From: Paenibacillus glucanolyticus NBRC 15330
GTDB lineage: Bacteria; Bacillota; Bacilli; Paenibacillales; Paenibacillaceae
DNA length: 64,000 bases
Assembly: GCF_004000885.1 (NCBI RefSeq)
Contig: NZ_BIMC01000012.1
Location: 62,001 to 126,000 of the forward strand
Reading direction: 5' to 3'
Shown: positions 54,429-63,694 of the stretch, one piece after another
Numbering within the stretch: position 1 is the first letter of the stretch
Layout: each line of letters begins with the position of its first letter
Made by a program: the position numbers and the translations under genes
Notes under the pieces: model-generated
The model's input: only the letters and a program-made list of their open reading frames with translations
The model's database searches: none
What the model was told of the DNA's origin: nothing

Positions 54429-55142
54429 CTATTTTCCGTATTTTTCAAGACGGTTCTTGCGATAGGCATCAAGCGCTTCCTTGCCCACAATGGCCTCGCA
54501 GCGATGAATCTGCATGCCTTGACCAACGAATTTAGTCTCGTATTCTGTCATTACATGCTCTTCGTTCAATCCTTCACGATGCAGATCAAGTGAAATGTTG
54601 GTCATTTGCAGCCCATAATCAGCAAAGGAATTCAGCGAGAATTCAAACAGTGTCACCGAATCGGTCTTGAAATGTATCTCCCCGCGATCGTTCAGTATCT
54701 GGGAGTATTTGTCCAGAAAACGCGGATGCGTCAAACGACGGCGTGCATGTTTTGATTTTGGCCACGGATCGCTGAAGTTCAAATACAACCGTTCAATTTC
54801 GCCAGGCTCAAAAACCTGTTCGACACTCTCGATGTTAAACAACGCCAGTTTCAAATTCGGCGGAGTATCCACACCTTCCTGGGCCCACACGTTGCGCCCC
54901 TTCTCACTGGCGCGGCGAATCAACTCATCGTACATGTCCACCCCGATAAAATTCACTTGCTGGTGCTTATAACTCATCTGGCTGATAAATTGACCCTTGC
55001 CCATGCCGAATTCGACATGAATCGGAAGATCATTGCCAAATAATGAAGCCCATTTCCCTCTATATTGACCGGGGTCCAAAACGACCAGGTCTTCCTGCTG
55101 CTCCAGATTTTCCCGTATACCTTTTCTTCCGCGTAAACGCAT
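54429..55142 (-). CDS. trmB: tRNA (guanine-N7)-methyltransferase
   Basis: 237 residues from ATG 55142 with CGGAGG upstream; makes m7G46 in tRNA. SAM site EFGMGKGQFISQM, the YLNFSDPWPKSKHARRRLT catalytic region, and a C-terminal tail typical of TrmB. Longer frame to 55166 is possible but not supported. Confidence 0.95.
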   Translation of the reverse strand: MRLRGRKGIRENLEQQEDLVVLDPGQYRGKWASLFGNDLPIHVEFGMGKGQFISQMSYKHQQVNFIGVDMYDELIRRASEKGRNVWAQEGVDTPPNLKLALFNIESVEQVFEPGEIERLYLNFSDPWPKSKHARRRLTHPRFLDKYSQILNDRGEIHFKTDSVTLFEFSLNSFADYGLQMTNISLDLHREGLNEEHVMTEYETKFVGQGMQIHRCEAIVGKEALDAYRKNRLEKYGK

Positions 55143-55237
55143 GTCATACCTCCGAAACTTGTCCAAGTAAGATTTAGAATTATATCCCGATACTGCATTA
55201 TTGTGACGAAGTTAACCCCAAATGTAAAGAGTCCCAT

Positions 55238-55290
55238 AGAAAAAGGAACCTATTCTCTGCTTAACGCAAAGGTTTTAGGTTCCTTTTTCT
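55238..55290 (-). terminator. Terminator after small gene 55335
   Basis: Minus strand AAGGAACCTA...TAGGTTCCTT stem with TTTTTC following. Confidence 0.75.
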
Positions 55291-55334
55291 TATATTTGGA
55301 ATTGGGGTTCCGCGATGGTTAAACTGTGAATAGT

Positions 55335-55517
55335 CTACCTTTCATCTGCCTTAAAATCAAATGTCTTCTCAAAGGCGGCCCGAATCTTGCGACGTGCTGA
55401 AGCCTTCACATCTTGGTTGGAGTTAAACTCTACTCCTGTAAGGGCTAAAGCTTCATTCGGGGTAAGCTCCACAGCGATTTTGTCACTACGATCATGCTTT
55501 ACTGTTGATGAATTCAT
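55335..55517 (-). CDS. Small conserved-style protein, unknown
   Basis: 60 residues. Charged, with KIAVELTPNEALALTGVEFN and C-terminal ARRKIRAAFEKTFDF. ATG 55517 has GTGAGGTGATTACGA upstream. Own terminator. No family recognised. Confidence 0.55.
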   Translation of the reverse strand: MNSSTVKHDRSDKIAVELTPNEALALTGVEFNSNQDVKASARRKIRAAFEKTFDFKADER

Positions 55518-55823
55518 TCGTAATCACCTCACGGTATTATTGTATCCATGACGTCACACAAATATGAATCCTATCCGATATATACCCATGCCAAAATTGC
55601 TTGAATCATATATTTATTTTTCTACTTTAAATATACCAATTATATGTAGTCCGTTCAAGTAACAACGTCTTAATTAGGCAGGAAGACCTGCATATGACGT
55701 AAAGCCGGATTTTTTGTTACAATAGACGTATCTGTTTGATAAACAAATGCCAAATAACGGCATGCTTAGAAGCTTCAAGATGCACATCTCAATTCAACCT
55801 ATACAGCTACAAAGGGAGAACAC
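55518..55823. other. Intergenic region upstream of mnmL
   Basis: No gene. Likely promoter elements: TACAAT (55718-55723) as -10 with no good -35; AT-rich upstream. Confidence 0.4.
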
Positions 55824-56777
55824 ATGAATACGCCACTTATACCCGCTCCAGAGCTATGGGGCGAGAAACGATTTCATACCTGGAATTACGAAATGCACAA
55901 CCAATTCCAGAACAAGGTGTTCAAAGTCATGCTGGACGCCGGGTTTACTTGTCCGAACCGTGACGGCACGATAGCCAAGGGCGGATGCACCTTCTGCAGC
56001 GCACGCGGCTCCGGTGATTTTGCAGGACGCAGGCGGGATGATCTCGTTACCCAGTTCAATACCATCCGGGACAGACAGCACCTGAAGTGGCCAAACGCCA
56101 AATATATCGGGTATTTCCAAGCCTATACCAATACCTACGCTCCTGTTGAAGAACTTCGGGAATACTACGAAGTAATACTGCAGCAGCCAGGTGTTGTCGG
56201 CCTGTCGATCGCTACGCGCCCCGACTGTCTGCCTGACGATGTCGTGGAATACTTGGCGGAGCTGAATGAACGAACCTATCTGTGGGTGGAAATGGGTCTG
56301 CAGACGATCCACGATTCAACCTCTGAGCTCATCAATCGTGCCCATGACACGGAATGTTACCTGGAGGCCGTCGAGAAGCTGCGCAAGCATAACATTCGTG
56401 TCTGCACCCACATCATATACGGTCTCCCGCAAGAAGACCATGAAATGATGCTGGAAACGTGCAGAGCCGTAGCCAAGATGGATGTGCAGGGCATTAAGAT
56501 CCACCTGCTGCACCTGATGCGGAAGACGCCTATGGTGAAGCAGTATGAAGCCGGACTGCTGCGCTTCCTGGAGCAAGACGAATACATCAAGCTGATCGTG
56601 GACAGTCTGGAGCTGCTGCCCCCGGAAATGATTGTCCATCGCCTCACCGGAGACGCTCCCCGGGATCTGTTGATCGGACCGATGTGGAGTTTGAAAAAAT
56701 GGGAGGTCCTCAATGGCATTGATGCCGAACTCAAACGCCGGAATACATGGCAGGGCAAATTGTGGAGGGAATCCTGA
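55824..56777 (+). CDS. mnmL: Radical SAM protein MnmL (YtqA)
   Basis: 317 residues. Cysteine cluster FTCPNRDGTIAKGGCTFCSA for the 4Fe-4S and SAM, TIM-barrel strands, HRLTGDAPRDLL at the end: TIGR01212-type, B. subtilis YtqA. In Gram-positives this enzyme acts with MnmM in the route from cmnm5s2U to mnm5s2U at tRNA wobble uridine. Its stop TGA overlaps the mnmM ATG (A shared), so they form a pair. Confidence 0.85.
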   Translation: MNTPLIPAPELWGEKRFHTWNYEMHNQFQNKVFKVMLDAGFTCPNRDGTIAKGGCTFCSARGSGDFAGRRRDDLVTQFNTIRDRQHLKWPNAKYIGYFQAYTNTYAPVEELREYYEVILQQPGVVGLSIATRPDCLPDDVVEYLAELNERTYLWVEMGLQTIHDSTSELINRAHDTECYLEAVEKLRKHNIRVCTHIIYGLPQEDHEMMLETCRAVAKMDVQGIKIHLLHLMRKTPMVKQYEAGLLRFLEQDEYIKLIVDSLELLPPEMIVHRLTGDAPRDLLIGPMWSLKKWEVLNGIDAELKRRNTWQGKLWRES

Positions 56778-57367
56778 TGGGCTTCCTCTCGGTGTTGAGT
56801 TTTGCCCACAAACTGGTGGCTGAGAGGCTCCGGCAAGGAGACATCGCGCTGGATGCCACAGCAGGCACCGGGGCCGATACGCTCTATCTAGCCAAATGCA
56901 TAGGCTCAAGAGGCAAGGTGTATGCTTTTGATATTCAGGAGCAGGCGCTGCAGCTAACCCGCGAAAGGCTCGCCAAGGAACCGCCGGATTCGCTTCCCGC
57001 AATCTCCCTTCATCAGCAGAGCCATGCGCTCATGAAGAGCTGCGTTTCGGATCGCGATCACGGCCAAGTTGGCGCGGTTATGTTCAATCTCGGCTACCTA
57101 CCGGCTGATTCGTCGGATAAACGGATCATGACGGAAACCGCCAGCACGCTAACGGCTCTGGAAGCCGCAATCGAGCTTCTCCGGCCGGGAGGCATTATCA
57201 CGGTCGTGCTCTATCCGGGCCACAAAGGCGGCGACGCCGAAGCAGCCGCTGTGCAGGCATGGGCGGAGCGGCTTCCGCAGCACGCGGTGCAAACGATATT
57301 ATATCGAGGCCTTCAGCGTGCAGATGCACCATATCTCATTGCACTGGAACGCAAGAAGCCCTTATGA
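56777..57367 (+). CDS. mnmM: tRNA wobble-uridine methyltransferase MnmM (YtqB)
   Basis: 196 residues from ATG 56777 with GGAGGG inside mnmL. Class I SAM methyltransferase: ALDATAGTGADTLYLAK (motif I), VYAFDIQEQAL, VMFNLGYLPADSSDKRI. It matches YtqB, shown to methylate nm5s2U to mnm5s2U. Pairing with mnmL supports this. Confidence 0.85.
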   Translation: MGFLSVLSFAHKLVAERLRQGDIALDATAGTGADTLYLAKCIGSRGKVYAFDIQEQALQLTRERLAKEPPDSLPAISLHQQSHALMKSCVSDRDHGQVGAVMFNLGYLPADSSDKRIMTETASTLTALEAAIELLRPGGIITVVLYPGHKGGDAEAAAVQAWAERLPQHAVQTILYRGLQRADAPYLIALERKKPL

Positions 57368-57441
57368 TATAAGTTCTTAAAGCAACCCAAAGTTAAAGCA
57401 GCCATAGAATTTCAAACATGACGAAAGGTAGTTGATGTACA

Positions 57442-58410
57442 ATGACACAACCATATCCACTGTTATTTCAACCTGAATTCAAAGAACGCGTATGGGGAGG
57501 CCGCGCCCTCGAGCAATTCGGCCTGGATATTCCGGAAGGACATATCGGAGAAGGCTGGATGATCGCTGACCATCCGAACGGCACTACCAGCATTGTCAAC
57601 GGCGAGCTGGCTGGCCGCGGCCTGGATCAGGTTCGGGAGCAATTCGGCCGGGAATGGTTCGGAAGCAAAGGATTCTCCGAAGTTAACGGACGTTTTCCAT
57701 TGCTGATCAAGCTGCTTGACTGTAATGACAACCTCTCGGTTCAGGTCCACCCGACCGATGACTACGAAGGACTCCCGAAAGGCGAATTGGGCAAGACTGA
57801 AATGTGGTATGTGCTGGATGCGAAGCCTGACGCCAAGATCATTTACGGTCTGAAAGATCAGGTTAGCCGTGAAACCCTGAAGGAAGCCATGGAAAATGGG
57901 ACCGTTATGGAGCAGCTTCGGGAAGTATCCGTAAAAGCCGGAGATACGTTCTACATACCTGCTGGTACGGTTCATGCACTTTGTGCCGGCGTTGTTGTGG
58001 CAGAGATCCAGCAGAACTCCGATACCACGTACCGGATTTTCGATTATAATCGCCCGGGCCTTGACGGCAAGCCGCGTGAGCTGCACATCGAGGATTCCCT
58101 GAATGTCACTGCTTACGAAGGGTCAGGCGCTACTACCATGAGCACGGATGGCACGGCACCTGGAGAATGGCTGGAGCTTGCCAAGTCTCCGTATTTTGTA
58201 GTGGAAAAAGGTGTTGTCAACGGAGCTTGGGCACAGTCCACTTCCCCGGAGAGCTTCACCATCATCGTAGTATGCGACGGTCAAGGAACGCTAAGCTGGG
58301 ATAATGGCTCCATCGGCTATACATCGGGACAATGCTTCTTGCTGCCCGCTAATCTGGGCGCCTATACACTGGATGGGCAGTCGACGGTTCTTCGTTCTTA
58401 TCTTCCTTAA
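57442..58410 (+). CDS. manA: Mannose-6-phosphate isomerase, class I
   Basis: 322 residues. Zinc enzyme converting mannose-6-P and fructose-6-P. Metal motif NLSVQVHPTDDY, AGTVHALCAGVVVAEIQQNSD, and the FDYNR catalytic Arg-type end. Start has AAAGGTAG upstream. Stands after mnmLM, separated by 74 bases. Confidence 0.93.
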   Translation: MTQPYPLLFQPEFKERVWGGRALEQFGLDIPEGHIGEGWMIADHPNGTTSIVNGELAGRGLDQVREQFGREWFGSKGFSEVNGRFPLLIKLLDCNDNLSVQVHPTDDYEGLPKGELGKTEMWYVLDAKPDAKIIYGLKDQVSRETLKEAMENGTVMEQLREVSVKAGDTFYIPAGTVHALCAGVVVAEIQQNSDTTYRIFDYNRPGLDGKPRELHIEDSLNVTAYEGSGATTMSTDGTAPGEWLELAKSPYFVVEKGVVNGAWAQSTSPESFTIIVVCDGQGTLSWDNGSIGYTSGQCFLLPANLGAYTLDGQSTVLRSYLP

Positions 58411-58467
58411 TAAGCTTATGTAACATGCTGTAATCCATTCGTTTTTGTGGAGGTGTAAAGCCCAAAA

Positions 58468-59430
58468 ATGCAGACCGACACGTTTACGATACTGAATACG
58501 CAGGGCATGTATGTTTTTGTATATCAATGGCTTCCTGACCCGGATACTCCCACCCGTGCAGTCGTGCAAATTGCTCACGGCATGTGCGAAACCGGCAAAC
58601 GGTACGAGGAGCTTGCTGAATTGCTTACAGGACATGGTTATGCCGTGTACTGCAATGATCATCGAGGTCATGGACAAACGGCCGGGCTTGAGTTTCTCGG
58701 CGATGCCGGGGAGAACGGGTTTGAAGGAATGATCGAGGATCAATTGCTTCTTGCTTCCGAGCTGCGCAAGCGGCATTCCGCTGTTCCTCATTACTTGATG
58801 GGACACAGCATGGGGTCCTTTTTGACACAGAAAATCATGTGTTCGAACGGGGAAGCATTCGATGGCTTCATCCTTTCCGGCTCAAACGGTCCCCAGGGAA
58901 TGCTTCTGTTTGGCCTCAAGCTGGCCGCACTGCAGATGCGCTTCCAGGGTAACACACACCGAAGCGTGATGCTGAACGCCCTCGTGTTCGGCCCATACAA
59001 CAGAGGCTTCGGCACCATCCGAACGCCGTTTGATTGGTTGTCCCGGGATGAAGCGGAAGTCGATAAATATGTGAACGATCCCTACTGTGGTCAGGTGTGC
59101 AGTGCACAGTTCTTCCGTGATTTCTTCAAGCTGCTGTCCGAAATCCATAAGCCGGAATTGATGGAATGCCTGCTCAAGGATAAACCGATTTATATCTTCT
59201 CGGGTGAGGAAGATCCCGTCGGACAACGTGGCAAAGGCGTGCGGCGGTTGATTGAACTGTACCAGAAGTATGGCATTGAAGATCTGGAGTACCGTTTGTA
59301 TCCTGGCGGCCGTCATGAGATGCTGCACGAGATCAATCGAGATGAAGTAGCAGCCCATGTCCTCGATTGGCTGGAGCGGCATACAACTGGATCAGGTGAT
59401 ACGACCCGGAAGCCGGAACAGATCATGTAA
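58468..59430 (+). CDS. Alpha/beta hydrolase (lysophospholipase-like)
   Basis: 320 residues. Nucleophile elbow GHSMGS, catalytic Asp in GEEDPVG and His in GGRHEMLHE; the HGMCETGKRYEEL and DHRGHGQT segments match the serine-aminopeptidase-S33/monoacylglycerol lipase type. Substrate unknown. GGAGGTG about 12 bases before ATG. Confidence 0.85.
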   Translation: MQTDTFTILNTQGMYVFVYQWLPDPDTPTRAVVQIAHGMCETGKRYEELAELLTGHGYAVYCNDHRGHGQTAGLEFLGDAGENGFEGMIEDQLLLASELRKRHSAVPHYLMGHSMGSFLTQKIMCSNGEAFDGFILSGSNGPQGMLLFGLKLAALQMRFQGNTHRSVMLNALVFGPYNRGFGTIRTPFDWLSRDEAEVDKYVNDPYCGQVCSAQFFRDFFKLLSEIHKPELMECLLKDKPIYIFSGEEDPVGQRGKGVRRLIELYQKYGIEDLEYRLYPGGRHEMLHEINRDEVAAHVLDWLERHTTGSGDTTRKPEQIM

Positions 59431-59456
59431 ACATGCTTATTAATGTCTCAATCATA

Positions 59457-59497
59457 GAAAAGGATGCCTCAGGGTTGTAAACCTGGGCATCCTTTTT
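59457..59497 (+). terminator. Terminator after hydrolase
   Basis: AAAAGGATGCC...GGCATCCTTTTT stem and U run. Confidence 0.85.
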
Positions 59498-59537
59498 CTG
59501 TTTATCATTAATTGTCAGCGTTGAACAAACAAGCCGC

Positions 59538-59714
59538 TTATTCTTCGTCGCTCGGTGTGCGGTCAATGATCAATTGTGTGACCTCGGTATAATCCCCGCG
59601 CTCCACTTCGTCTTCTGCTGCCTCTATACGCAAATCATCGTTGGTTTCCATCCCGGGCGCAATCGTCGGTTCATCATGCGAATGCGGCGCTCGCTCCTTC
59701 TGATTCCCGTTCAC
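59538..59714 (-). CDS. Small acidic protein, unknown
   Basis: 58 residues from GTG 59714 (AGGAGG nine bases upstream), or a few codons longer from TTG/ATG. Polar and acidic (DEPTIAPGMETNDDLRIEAAEDEVERGDY). No family recognised. Confidence 0.45.
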   Translation of the reverse strand: MNGNQKERAPHSHDEPTIAPGMETNDDLRIEAAEDEVERGDYTEVTQLIIDRTPSDEE

Positions 59715-59796
59715 CAAACATCGCCTCCTCATATAGGTTGATGCGATTAGAATACCGATACCCGGGAAGTTTTATTCCGAGCGGGAGCTGCCCTTG

Positions 59797-61560
59797 TTAC
59801 ACAGGCACCGTGTAGTACTGCGGTTGCCCGGTTTCATTCTGCTGGTACAATACCAGCAGCATCGTTGCCGCCTCACCTTCGCCGCCGCTCGCCGGCAGGC
59901 CGGTTCCTCCCTGAATGACATCATTCAGGTCAAAAGGCAGCATCTCGATCATCGCATGTTTCTGCAGATCGCGCTCGGTGATTCCCAGATCGGCGAAATC
60001 GCCGGACAGTGCCGCAGGCTTCTCAACAATATGACGAACATGGGCGGTCCACTGGGCTTTATCCTGTGTATGATCCCACCAAATTTTACGCGGCTTGTAC
60101 TTATGGCCCAGGAAATAATCAAATTTCATAAGACCCAGAATGACCTCCATATGTCGCGTTTTTCGATGCTGAAGAAATGCGGTCAAGCGCGTAAACAGAT
60201 CCTCCAGCTGATGGCCGATTTTCTGCCAGCCCTGTCCTTCCCAATAGTCGCCGAACTCCTGGAAGAAATCAAACGGGGATGTAAATTCATGCTTCATCAG
60301 ATAATTCACGGTATGGTCCATTCGGTGCGCGTTCCAATACTTCTCAAGCACGTCCTCCAGCCTCTTCAATCGAACGATATCCGAGAATGGAAGCACGTCA
60401 CTGCCTAAAATCTCATATGGAGCATGATCCATATACGTGTAATTATACTTCTCCGCATCAATCCGCAGTCCGGTTCCCCGAAGCATCTTCAGAAAGCCTA
60501 ACTGCAGCTCCTCCGGTCCGAGGGCAAATACATCATTGAACGTTTTGCGGAAGGTATCGTAGTCCTCTTCAGGAAGCCCTGCAATCAAATCCAAATGCTG
60601 GTCGATCTTGCGGCTGTCCTTGATCATGGTCACCGTGCGGGACAGCTTGGTAAAATTCTGGCGCCTTTTCACCAGCTCATTCGTTGGATCGTTGGTAGAC
60701 TGTACCCCGATCTCAAATCGAAAAATGCCGGGAGGGGCATTTTTCGCCAAGTAATCCAGAACCTCGGGACGCATGATATCCGCCGTTATCTCAAACTGGA
60801 ATACGCAGCCGCCATGATTCTCAATCAAAAACTCGAACATGTCAAGCGCATAATCCCGCTTAATGTTAAATGTCCGGTCCACAAATTTGATCAGCTTCGC
60901 ACCGTTCTCAATCAGATAGAGAATATCCTTCTTGGTCCGTTCGATGTCGTAGTAGCGAACACCCACCTCAATGCTCGACAAGCAGAACTGACAGCTGAAA
61001 GGGCACCCCCGGCTGGTCTCAAAATATACGACCCGCTTCCCGAGATGCGGTATATCCTCCGGAAAACGATGCGGCGAAGGCAGCTCTGCCAGAATGCTTT
61101 TGGGTCTTCCCGGATTCACGATCACTTCGCCCTGTTTACGGTAGGCCACGCCATACACAAAATGAAATTTCCGGTCGCCTTCTATCGTTTGCAGCAGATG
61201 GTGGAACGTTTCCTCGCCTTCCCCCATCACGATAAAGTCGACATTATGCAGCCGTTTCATCCAGTAGTCCGTATCGTAGGAAACCTCGGGTCCGCCCAGT
61301 ATGATCGTGACTTCCGGCATAATCTTCTTCACGATGTCGATCACTTTAATCGTCTCTTCGATATTCCATATGTAACACGAGAATCCGATCACATCCGGCT
61401 TGCGCTGGAACAGGTCGGAGACAATATTCATCACCGGGTCCTTGATCGTATACTCCGTTAATTCAATATCGAAATCCTTCTCGCTATATGCCTTCAGGCA
61501 GCGAATCGCCAAAGAGGTATGGATGTACTTGGCATTCAGGGTTGTTAGTATGACTTTCAT
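59797..61560 (-). CDS. B12-binding-domain radical SAM protein
   Basis: 587 residues from ATG 61560 (MKVILTTLNAKYIHTSLAIR). N-terminal cobalamin-type Rossmann region (VTIILGGPEVSYD), then radical SAM core with RGCPFSCQFCLSS, then a DUF4080-like C-terminus. Enzymes of this group methylate or rearrange unactivated carbons; product unknown. No clear cluster partners. Confidence 0.75.
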   Translation of the reverse strand: MKVILTTLNAKYIHTSLAIRCLKAYSEKDFDIELTEYTIKDPVMNIVSDLFQRKPDVIGFSCYIWNIEETIKVIDIVKKIMPEVTIILGGPEVSYDTDYWMKRLHNVDFIVMGEGEETFHHLLQTIEGDRKFHFVYGVAYRKQGEVIVNPGRPKSILAELPSPHRFPEDIPHLGKRVVYFETSRGCPFSCQFCLSSIEVGVRYYDIERTKKDILYLIENGAKLIKFVDRTFNIKRDYALDMFEFLIENHGGCVFQFEITADIMRPEVLDYLAKNAPPGIFRFEIGVQSTNDPTNELVKRRQNFTKLSRTVTMIKDSRKIDQHLDLIAGLPEEDYDTFRKTFNDVFALGPEELQLGFLKMLRGTGLRIDAEKYNYTYMDHAPYEILGSDVLPFSDIVRLKRLEDVLEKYWNAHRMDHTVNYLMKHEFTSPFDFFQEFGDYWEGQGWQKIGHQLEDLFTRLTAFLQHRKTRHMEVILGLMKFDYFLGHKYKPRKIWWDHTQDKAQWTAHVRHIVEKPAALSGDFADLGITERDLQKHAMIEMLPFDLNDVIQGGTGLPASGGEGEAATMLLVLYQQNETGQPQYYTVPV

Positions 61561-61619
61561 GGTAGTGTCCACTTTCCTTCTAAATAATATATTCCGTGCT
61601 TCTGACCTGCGGCAGCTCG

Positions 61620-63500
61620 TTATTCATAGTCGTACAGGTTGTCACTGTCAGGCGATGCGCCCGGTCCGTTCAGGAAAAAATCCAGGAACGGGCGGCCATA
61701 TTTGCGGAATTTCACTTCCCCGACCCCTTTGACATTCAGCATCTCATCCTCACTCTGCGGGCAGGCCACACTCATCTCACGCAGCGTTGCATCATTAAAA
61801 ATGATGTAAGAAGGCACATGCTCTTTGCTTGCCAGCTCACGCCGAATCAGGCGAAGCTGTTCGAATACCGTTTCATTCACAGCGGACGGCGAGTAATCGC
61901 GACGGCCGCTGCTTCGCTGGCTGCCTGCTGCTTTTGAAGGTCGCGGAACGCGCTGCATGACTTCGCGCTGCCCTTTTAACACGTCTGCCGCCTCGCTTTG
62001 AAGTTTCACGACAGGATACTGGCCTTCGGTCAACGCCAGAAACCCTTCCGAAATCAGCACATTGATGGTCTCGGAAATCTCCTTCTCCGTCCGATTGGAC
62101 ATCACACCATAGGTCGGAAGCCGGTCAAAACCGTATTCCAGCACCTTTTTGGCACGTGATCCCTTCAGCACGGAGGCGATCATGGACACACCAAAACGTT
62201 CACGCATCCGGTGAATGCAGGAGAAGATTTTCTGCGCATCCACCGTGATGTCCACAAGCTCACGGTCATCGGTGCAGGAGCTGCACGTGCCGCAAGGCTT
62301 GTCCTCATGCTCTTCCCCGAAATAATCCAGCATCGCGCTTCGCAGACAGCGGGTCGTGTAACAGTAATCAATCATCTGCTGCAGCTTCCGGTAATCATTC
62401 TGTTTGCGCTCGCCTTCCTGCGGATTCTGTTCAATTAAGAATTTCTGCGTCATGATGTCCTGGGCGCTGAACAGCAGTATGCACTGGCTCGGCTCGCCGT
62501 CCCGCCCTGCACGGCCAGCCTCCTGAACGTAGGACTCCATGTTTTTCGGCATATTGTAATGAATGACATACCGAACATTGGATTTATCGATCCCCATCCC
62601 AAATGCATTCGTTGCCACAATGACCCGGATGTCGTCATACAGGAAGGCCTCCTGGCTGTCTGCTCGCTCCGAATCACTCATTCCGGCATGATATCGGCCG
62701 GCAAGAAGCCCTTGAGCCTGCAGCCTCTGAGACAGATCATCCACCTCTTTGCGGGTTGCAGCATAGATAATGCCCGGCTGGTGGGTATGCGAAGCCGCGT
62801 AGTCGAGCACAAACTCGCGCTTGTTCTCACCGCGCAGAACCGACATCTCCAGATTATCCCGCCCAAGTCCCGTTACGAATACTTGCGGCTGCTCCAGACG
62901 AAGCAGACGCTGCATGTCCTCCATAACCTCAGGTGTCGCCGTTGCCGTAAATGCGGCTACAATCGGCCGCTTAGGCAATCCTTTAACGAAAGGCGCCACC
63001 GAGAGATAACTTGTCCGGAAGTCATGACCCCACTGGGATACGCAGTGAGCTTCATCGACGGCAACAATCGAAATATCGAGTCCTGCCATCTCCTCCCGGA
63101 ACCAATCCAGCTCAAGCCGCTCCGGGGCAACATACAACAGCTTCAGGTCTCCCCGTTTCGCTGCGCGTATGCGCTCGTTCACTTCTTTGCCGCTGAGCGT
63201 GCTGTTGATATAAGCAGCCGCAACGCCCGCCGTCGTGAGTGCATCCACCTGATCCTTCATTAAAGAGATCAAGGGGGATACAACCAACGTCAGACCGGGA
63301 TACAGCAGTGCCGGAATCTGATAACAGATGGATTTGCCTCCACCGGTCGGCATGATTCCCAGCGTGTCCTGGCCTTCCAGAAGACTGGCAACAATTTTCT
63401 TCTGACCATCCCGAAAATCAGGATAACCGTAATATTTCTGCAGATAATCCCGCGCTGTATTCATGTTGGTTGATTCTCTATCATTTGTTTCCACATTCAT
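61620..63500 (-). CDS. recQ: ATP-dependent DNA helicase RecQ
   Basis: 626 residues. Walker A PTGGGKS, DEAHCVSQWGHDFR, the second RecA domain with GMGIDKSNVRYVIHYNMPK and EAGRAGRDG, the zinc-binding RQC region (CGTCSSC), and a C-terminal HRDC domain from about 540. AAGGAG nine bases before ATG 63500. Acts in replication-fork repair. Confidence 0.95.
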   Translation of the reverse strand: MNVETNDRESTNMNTARDYLQKYYGYPDFRDGQKKIVASLLEGQDTLGIMPTGGGKSICYQIPALLYPGLTLVVSPLISLMKDQVDALTTAGVAAAYINSTLSGKEVNERIRAAKRGDLKLLYVAPERLELDWFREEMAGLDISIVAVDEAHCVSQWGHDFRTSYLSVAPFVKGLPKRPIVAAFTATATPEVMEDMQRLLRLEQPQVFVTGLGRDNLEMSVLRGENKREFVLDYAASHTHQPGIIYAATRKEVDDLSQRLQAQGLLAGRYHAGMSDSERADSQEAFLYDDIRVIVATNAFGMGIDKSNVRYVIHYNMPKNMESYVQEAGRAGRDGEPSQCILLFSAQDIMTQKFLIEQNPQEGERKQNDYRKLQQMIDYCYTTRCLRSAMLDYFGEEHEDKPCGTCSSCTDDRELVDITVDAQKIFSCIHRMRERFGVSMIASVLKGSRAKKVLEYGFDRLPTYGVMSNRTEKEISETINVLISEGFLALTEGQYPVVKLQSEAADVLKGQREVMQRVPRPSKAAGSQRSSGRRDYSPSAVNETVFEQLRLIRRELASKEHVPSYIIFNDATLREMSVACPQSEDEMLNVKGVGEVKFRKYGRPFLDFFLNGPGASPDSDNLYDYE

Positions 63501-63694
63501 GGATAAAAACTCCTTATTTCACCTTGGTTTTCCGTTTTGGAAACGCTCATCCTTTAAGTTTAACGGCCTTTCCGTGAATGGGCAACCGAATCCAAGAAGG
63601 AAATTGCATTTGATAACGAGAACTTGATAATCATGGAAACAAAATGCCTTCCGTTTATAGTCAAAAAATAAACACCCAAAGTTGGTGATCCCTA

